Below, one piece after another: positions 18,158 to 24,480 of a stretch of 24,480 bases of DNA; the first letter of the stretch is position 1; each line of letters begins with the position of its first letter. Source of the stretch: Bimuria novae-zelandiae CBS 107.79 (Eukaryota > Ascomycota > Dothideomycetes > Pleosporales > Didymosphaeriaceae); assembly GCA_010015655.1 (NCBI GenBank), contig ML976693.1, forward strand, positions 1 through 24,480, given 5' to 3'. The position numbers were made by a program, and so were the translations under genes. The notes below the pieces were generated by a model. The model made no database searches. It was not told the DNA's origin and saw nothing but the letters and a program-made list of their open reading frames with translations.

Positions 18158-20021
18158 CTATGCGTGGATCTACTAGTTTAATGCCTTTAGAAGTCTAGGA
18201 CGATTTAGATACTTATTATAAAATTAATTTAGTTTATAAGGAGCTCCTATAAAGTTTAATATAAAATACTACACTAAATTAGGGTCGTGTCCTACCCACT
18301 TAACTCTATACTTAAGGGTGTTGTAGTAAATCTTACTAGCTAGAATATTCTTAACTTCCTATTTCTCTACCCCATTAATTAGGATACCTAGGGGTTTTAG
18401 AGCTTCTTATCCTAGTAGTAGATCTTAGGGATTCTTATAGAGTAGATTTAGCGCAAAGACATTATAGATTTAGGATTTAAGTAGAAGTTCTAGTTGATAT
18501 AAGTAATTAACTTATTTTACTACCTTAAATGGACCTTCCCACTTGTCGGATAGCTTTCGGCTAGGTCTTAATATTGCAAGGTTATGGGTGTCTAAATAGA
18601 CTATATCGCCTACATCCTAATCTATAGGGCGGCGATAATAATTTACTATAAATTGCATTTAGTTTTATGCTTATTTTATGTTTTCCTTAGCTAGTTGCCA
18701 AGCAGCGTGCATTTATTTAGCTAGTAATTAAGCATCCTTAACATTTAAGCGATCCTAGAGCTTAGTAAATAACGTAGGGTTCTAATCCCAACTCTAATGG
18801 GGTTTGGAGCCATACAGGATCTAATAGGGTGACATGCCAATAGCTAAATAGGGTAGGGTAACCTACGCCCGATTAATTAGGGGCAGAAGAGAACTCTAGT
18901 TATTCTAATAATAGGATATAAATGGGTGTAGCCTTTAATTAATATACTTGTTTATAATTTCTATATAGCTATCTATTTTTTTATAGTATGCTATAGATAG
19001 CTTCACCTTGATGCCTATTACCTAATAGAACTCTAACTAGAAGGTGGAGACGAACTAGGGGCCTTAATTAAAAATAATAAACTCTAGGGTGTGTCTAAAT
19101 TAGTATACCTATTATACGAATAAGTTAGCCATCTCGCGGGCATCAATCGATTTGTAGTAGGGAATTAATATAACATGCTTAGAGAGTTAATTAATAACAA
19201 CTATAATCTAATCGTATCTAGCCCTATCCTTAGGGAATTCCTTAAAATCGATGCATAGGTGCTACATAGGCTTATTAGGGATAGGTAACGGATGCAAAAA
19301 GCTAGGAGTTAGGGTCTATTTAGGATGTGCATGTTAGTAAGAAATGTAGTTTTGTATATATTACTTATAAGTGGCTTTTATGCCTTTTTAGTAGTACTTT
19401 CTAGAGAGTAACTAGTAGGTCTTTGTGTAACCTAAATAGGCGATTGACTTTTAATCGTGGACCTCCTAGATGAGGCGGGTATATAGAGTGGATTTAGAAG
19501 GGACGTATAGCCTATTATTATATAGAATGAGACTGTTTTAAATCCAACATTTCTCTAGTAGAGACTGGCGCTTTACGCTAAATCTAAGATAATTCTCCTA
19601 TAGCAAAGCTTTAATTAGTTAATAGGAATCCAAACTTATAATGTCTTTGTTAGTTAATAATGTAAACACATTAACTTTGGCATTAGGCTTCTTAATGTAG
19701 GTCTAGGCTAGGTTGGAGTTGATTTAGGAATAAAGATGATAAGGCCCTAGGAATACTTAACTATAATTATCCTTTTAAGTAGTTCTAAAGTCCGCAAGAT
19801 TTTGTTCTTGTTAACTTAGGATATCGGCTCTAGCGTTGCTTTTACCCAGCGTATATTTAATTCGGAAGTCAAACGATGACAGCATTTCGTACTAGCAAAC
19901 TTAACGAGCATTAAGAACCTTAGTAGTTATAAAGTACTTTAAAGATTGATGATCCGAAAGAACTCTAATTATTATTTAGGTAGACGTAAGCTCTACGCGC
20001 TACTTAATAAAGGTAGTAATA
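18158..20021 (-). pseudogene. Ty3/gypsy pol: RNase H end, integrase and chromodomain, RIP-decayed
   Basis: One - frame from 20020 to TAG 18160-18158 with only TAA/TAG stops, about 620 codons. RNase H end: VLSDHQSLKYF (19960-19925) and FDFRIKYTLGKSNARADIL (about 19875-19820). Integrase core: CIDFKEFP with Asp at 19249-19247; the second acidic residue is Asn (FNQGPQF, 19069-19067; family DRGPQF), a G-to-A change; Glu at 18961-18959 (DSYIEIINKY; family DGQTEIxN). GMSPYQILYG near 18835. A DVGDIVYL block (near 18620) and SDKWEGPF (near 18540) mark the integrase C-terminal domain, followed by a chromodomain-like YRVKWVGHDP (near 18310-18285). Chromodomains steer insertion toward marked chromatin. 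The upstream part is cut off by copia 2 inside RNase H. Inactive. Confidence 0.88.
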
Positions 20022-20170
20022 TGTAAGGGATAAGATGGGTAGCAAGTAGGAATGAGAGACTGAGTTGATTGTAACAGGCTAAACGGAGAAACTGCTTAAG
20101 TAGCAGAATCGTGATCAGCAACTAGTCTACATCAGGTTTGTATCATGTGATACCGTACTCCACTCTAACA
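20022..20170 (-). repeat. 3' LTR of copia 2
   Basis: 149 bp, on the - strand TGTTAGAG...TTACA. Clearly homologous to the 147-bp LTRs of copy 1 but diverged, mostly near the ends. The early inverted repeat is kept as GTATCA-CA-TGATAC. Confidence 0.93.
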
Positions 20171-20180
20171 CACCTCCCAC
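20171..20180 (-). other. Polypurine tract of copia 2
   Basis: On the - strand GTGGGAGGTG directly before the LTR, identical to copy 1. Confidence 0.75.
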
Positions 20181-20301
20181 AGCACAAAGTTAGCGGAGTG
20201 CTGTCAAGTAGAGTAATGCAAAATGAGTGGACAGAGGGCCTCCAGTGCACCTCCCTAGGAAGTACTCTATCATGGGACGATAGACGTAACAAGCTTATCC
20301 T

Positions 20302-23300
20302 CTACACCAACAACTTGTGGCGTATATCAGTCATTCCTAGTTGCTTCAAGAATCGCTCGTGCTTGCTACTGTCAGAGAGAGCCTTTGTCAATCCATCAGC
20401 GGGCATATCAGCAGTTCCTATCCAGGTAACGTTAATGTTCCCAGCTTCAACTTGCTCGCGGATCCACATCTAATGTACTTTGATATGTCTTAGCTTTGTG
20501 TCGAGCTTTTCTTCGTCCTTATTAGCGATAGAGACTGTTTGCTAGTTATCGCAGTACAACGTAGGTCGAACCTCTGGATTGAATCCAATAGCTTCAAAGG
20601 TGTTCATCCACCAGGATAACTTAGTGCCAGCAGTCGATAGGGCGAATAGTTTAGCTTTAGTAGTCGATTTAGCAACTAATCTCATAATTTTTGCCTTCCA
20701 ATCAATAACCATTCTATAGAGCTTGAACACATAGGCAAATGAGCTTCGAGCAGTATCAGGATCGTTAGTAAACGCAGCATTAGAGGCACTAAAGAATAAC
20801 AACTCCTTAGCTTCCTTATTGTTAATTTAACAGATGTAGTTGGCGTTCTTAAAGCGTGCTGTCGTTGCTCTAATTGCCCAGAATCGAAAGTCGTATAAGT
20901 ACTGCCACATAGACTTGGCAGCAGCAAGATGCTTTTAGCTTAAATTGTTTAGATGGCGGGCAAGTATTGAGTGCGTCTTTGCCACATCAGGCCGGGTAAA
21001 GTATGAGATGAAACCTAGACATCCAACTAGGATCTGATATAGGCGGGTACGCTCCTCGTTAGGCTCATCCGTGCTGGGGGGAAGATAAGACTCGCGTAGA
21101 GGGACCTTAGGGTGTCGGCTTCCTTGAAGTAGATTGTGATCGTGGCAGACTTTTGCAATATAGGAGTCTTGAATTATCTAGACCTTGCCTTTTGCATAGT
21201 CTCTAATAATGCGTATTCCTAGGAACCAACGTAGTTCTCCTAAGCTCCGTGTCTCGTATCGTTTCATGAATTCGCGTTCAAACTGTTGATGATATTGCTG
21301 ATCGCCTTTGCGGAAAAGGACGACGATATCATCTACGTAGTAGAATAGTATTAGCTTGCCATTAGTGAATAGGCAGGGGATACCTTTTACTTGCGTAAAG
21401 CCTATATCAACCAGTGTCTTCTTCAGGAGTTTATGCCACAGCGCTAGAGCATCCTTGAGCCCATACAGTGCTCGGCGTAGTCGCATCATATTGCCTAGCC
21501 TGTCTCGGAACCCATCCGGAGTCCAGACGTAACAGAGTCGGGCAAGATACGCATTGAGAAAAGCATTCTTGACATCGTACTGGTAGGCAAGGAGCCCGAA
21601 AGCGCACATGATAGCGATGAGGAAGCGGAGCGTTCGAGCCGCAAGTGTAGCTGCGTAGGTATCATCCCAAGTCGTCTGCAAATCTCCTCTCACGACTAGT
21701 CGAGCCTTATAGCTAGTCAAGTAGCCATCAGCATCGAACTTGTACGTGAAAACCCACATTAGCGGTAGAGTCTTAGCATTAGGGTGATCCTTTACATCGT
21801 CCTTTACTCTCTCGAATACGCCTTTGTGAAGCTGCTCCTTAATCTCCTTGTCTGCAGCAGCAATCCACTTATCAGCGTCAGGGCGGGATTTGATCTCAGC
21901 CCAGTTCTTTGGTGGCGGCGGCAGGCGATCACGGTGAACCTTCCACTCTTTATTTGGGGGCAACTGCACGATGGCTATAGCAAACGTTTGCCAGTACAGA
22001 GACGCGTGCGTACTGAAGTGGTCCCTAGGCGTATCGTCTCCTCTATCACCTCCCCGACGACGGGACCCTAGAACGATATTGTCTGCAGCAATATTAGGGT
22101 TTGTCCGTCCTGGTGCATTGTTCTCGCGGCGGTTTGGCGCAGTATCTCCAGGAGCAATCTCTCTCCAGCCTTTTGGTTGGGAACGATTATGAGTGATAGG
22201 TACCGGTGTCTCTCTGGGTGTGGGTAATCCTCTATAGGCCTCCTGATGAATCTGCTCTTCGGCACCATCTGGCCCAGTATCCTCTTCTTCATCTTCAGCA
22301 TCATCCTTAACTCTTGGTTGACGAAGTGTCATGTCACGACGGATCTGCTTAATAACAGGGTCCTCCTCTTCGTCTGATGAATCGATATTAAGGATAGTAA
22401 CCACACGTTGTTCCTTCTTAGTCAAAAGCTAAGGTTCTAGCGGAGAATACCGTTGTTGTCGTAAGAAAACGACGTCTTAGGTGCGAACAACCCTATCGCT
22501 TCCTGGGACCTAGATACGAAAGATGTTTGTTCCTTCGTATCCAATAAGCTATCCAGTGATCGCTCGTACTTCAAGCTTGTTACCTTTAGCTATCTTTGTG
22601 TTTCGAAATAGAGCCTTTACTCCAATAATATCTACGTGCGCTAGAGATGGCTTCATCTTGCGCACAACTTTGTAGGGTGTCTTCCAACCAGTAACTTCTG
22701 TTGGTAATCGATTGAGCATGTACATGGCCGTCAAGCATAGCTCGTTTGTTAGCGTCTTAGGCAGATTTGCTGCAATTCGTAGTGTCCTAGCCATTGTGAT
22801 GATGAGATTGCCAGCCTTCTTAGTAAGGCCAGTTATCTCTTCCGCTCCAACAGCACGAGGCTCAACTGCGATGCCTAGATCTTCAAAGATATCCCAGAAA
22901 TCAGTAAAGCCTTTCTCATTGTCACAACAAATGTACACAACAATGGCGTCGAATTGAGTACGTATCTGTGCCAGCATTTGTCGAACGGCGCGTGTAAGAG
23001 TCTCCTTCTTCTTATCACGAAGAGTCTTCCCTAAATGGTATCTACTATGTTGACACACAGCGTGTAAGAGCCACTTGTCCCCGTTATAGCAAGCTTTGCC
23101 GGTCTTTCGTAGTTATATAAGGTCGATGCTAATACGTTCAAAGGGGCGTGTCGCAGGCTCGCGTTAAGGGCGTCGACTAATGATCTTAGAGAGCTTTAAG
23201 TTGATGCAACTCTCACATTCCTTCTATTGCGGGGCCTGGGGGCCAGTAACGAGCTTGATACCATCCACTACCTGCTCTAGGTGTTCAATCGCGCGTCGTC

Positions 23301-24480
23301 CTGCATGAGCTAGCATCTGATGAGCTTCTATAGGGGTGACTTGTAGAGGCTTGCGCTCTATATGGCTTGGCTTAGCTAACTTTAATTAAATCGCAAATGT
23401 GTACAACTCTAATGCGTTCGGGCGTGTTGCCTTGTTAGAGTCCATAACCCAATGGCCACCCTGCTTATCGAGTGTGCAGAATATGTCCATTGGAGCGCTC
23501 CTCAGATAGAGACAGCTACGTCCCGAGTCGAACTCAATACCAACTGATTGACAACGTGATAGTAATACTACTGACGTGAAGAACGTAGGAATAAGTGCTA
23601 CCCATGTCATAGTCACTCGACGTTCGCCAGTTGGAGTATCAACAAACAGCTTGACATTTCCCCACTCCTGTATCTGCAGGGCCTGTGTGCCAGCTAGTAG
23701 GATGTCGTCTGGTTGTCCCTCTCGGATCTTCTCCCAGGTCTTCGGCCGGTGGTTTGTGACATGTAGATTGGAGCCAGGATCCAGTATCCACTTGTTGATC
23801 AATGGCGGCGGAGGTTGTCGAATAGCAGCTGTACTAAGTAGAGTAACAACCTGAGTTGCGTTCTGGCTACCTTGCCAGTGCATAACTGCTCCTGTTAAGT
23901 TTTGAGCGTTCGATGGAGGATAACCAGTGTCCATAGAAAAGTCGTTCTTGTTTATATTGTTATTGTTTGCAGCATTCGTCTTATCACTAGCTCTCTTCTC
24001 AGCTCCGAACAGAGCTGCGCTGAGAGGGTTGCCTTTGCCTAGTTTCCTCACTCTGTCAAATTCGGCTGAAACAGCTGGGTCGGGCCTCCATCCAGCGGGT
24101 CGGAGAGAAGGCACTACGTAGGAGCACTGTCTAAACAAGTGCTGTTCTCCGCAGATGCAAGTGACTGTACGTTTCTGGGTGTTGCTGTTGGTGTTTGGAC
24201 TAGGGCGTCCTAAAACGGCGTACGTTCCAAGTGATGACGCTACAGGGTTCAATGTGCGTCGGAACCGTCGATAGTTCTCTATCAGTCCAACAGGATCCAT
24301 GTACGGGGTTCCGTTTATCTCAGCTCGCGTGATCTCCTGAATTTCGTGCGTAACAAAGGACTCATCAATTCCTCTAATTGCTCGAAGAAAGTCCTGCTGT
24401 GCTCGATAGTCCTGGACCTTAGGTAGTTTCAGTTTGATCATATCGCGAAGGATAGTGATGTAGCTCTCGTACCAAGCATC
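20302..24480 (-). pseudogene. Copia gag-pol polyprotein, copy 2, N-terminus outside window
   Basis: One - frame from the right edge to TAG 20304-20302, ending DGLTKALSDSSKHERFLKQL...KLLV. From the edge: rest of gag with the zinc-knuckle-like CICGEQHLFRQC (24163-24128), protease WILDPGSNLHV (near 23790-23755), integrase zinc and core regions (about 23330-22480), acidic linker (22400-22250), reverse transcriptase (21730-21200; YVDD 21339-21328) and RNase H (about 20870-20380). Around a dozen TAA/TAG interrupt it, for example TAA 23388-23386 and TAG 21180-21178. Long open pieces remain (24441-23386, 23058-22549, 22425-21178). The integrase Glu position reads Lys-Lys (22821-22816), as in copy 1. 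Two further stops lie in integrase near 23230 and 23115. Better preserved than copy 1 but not functional as it stands. Confidence 0.93.

Larger units (their letters stand above)
16587..20021 (-). mobile_element. Ty3/gypsy (chromovirus-type) element, 3' portion, RIP-degraded
   Basis: On the - strand: end of RNase H, integrase and chromodomain (20021 down to 18158), an antisense gene-like frame, a polypurine tract (17052-17042) and a 3' LTR that starts TGTAATAGG at 17041. The left limit at 16587 (TGTTGTG on +) is a guess from a TG...CA ending, because the other LTR is not in the window. The element is cut at 20021 by copia 2; the rest of pol, gag and the 5' LTR should lie beyond the right edge, after copia 2. 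Confidence 0.82.
20022..24480 (-). mobile_element. Ty1/copia LTR retrotransposon, copy 2, cut by the window edge
   Basis: Same family as copy 1, on the - strand. The 3' LTR (149 bp) is at 20022-20170 and the element continues past 24480. By alignment with copy 1, about 800 bp including the 5' LTR lie outside. It is nested in the gypsy RNase H domain. The 5 bp outside the LTR (20017-20021) read TAATA on +, the predicted target duplication. Fewer stops than copy 1 and no frameshift. Confidence 0.95.

Noticed and set aside
21784..24121. + strand open frames opposite copia 2
   Set aside because: They are antisense shadows of a GC-balanced coding region and have counterparts in copy 1 only because the sense protein is conserved.

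Overview
The window looks like a repeat island from a filamentous ascomycete (Pezizomycotina). It holds Fot1/pogo, Tc1/mariner, Ty3/gypsy (chromodomain) and Ty1/copia elements, and one intact intron-containing ankyrin gene. Most elements carry the mark of repeat-induced point mutation (RIP): reading frames stay in register over hundreds of codons but are broken almost only by TAA/TAG, as expected from CpA-to-TpA change on either strand. CpG runs survive. The species cannot be named from the sequence.

Layout, left to right. 1-828: C-terminal part of a Tc1/mariner (DDE_3-type) transposase with three stops. 971-6248: two inverted 1890-bp Fot1/pogo copies (A on +, B on -), each with TA duplications, flanking about 1.5 kb that holds the decayed, N-terminally truncated transposase of a different pogo/Tigger element. 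6251-8390: a normal-composition island with the only apparently functional gene, an F-box-like/ankyrin-repeat protein (6544-7984, one 52-bp intron). 8391-11288: AT-rich RIP-type DNA with a small GC-rich island and, at its right end, a decayed + strand coding region of unknown function. 11289-16515: complete Ty1/copia element (147-bp LTRs, TTATT target duplication) inserted into the last codons of that unknown gene, which resumes at 16521 and ends at 16563. About 16587-20021: 3' portion of a RIP-degraded Ty3/gypsy element on the - strand: LTR with three 49-bp tandem repeats, polypurine tract, an extra gene-like frame in antisense, then pol (chromodomain, integrase, end of RNase H). 20022-24480: a second copy of the same copia family, on the - strand, nested in the gypsy RNase H domain and running off the right edge.

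Relative order of events that the nesting supports: the gypsy element and the unknown gene are older and heavily mutated; the copia copies are younger and lightly mutated. The two copia copies share several in-frame stops and an integrase substitution, while the LTRs of copy 1 differ at only one base, so the family may have been copied in trans from an already damaged template.

The items most worth a second look are the antisense gene-like frame in the gypsy element (17468-18084), the unknown pseudogene interrupted by copia (10399-11288 plus 16521-16563), the inverted pogo pair as a possible composite unit, and the shared inactivating changes in the copia family. No tRNA, rRNA, CRISPR or prokaryotic feature was seen.
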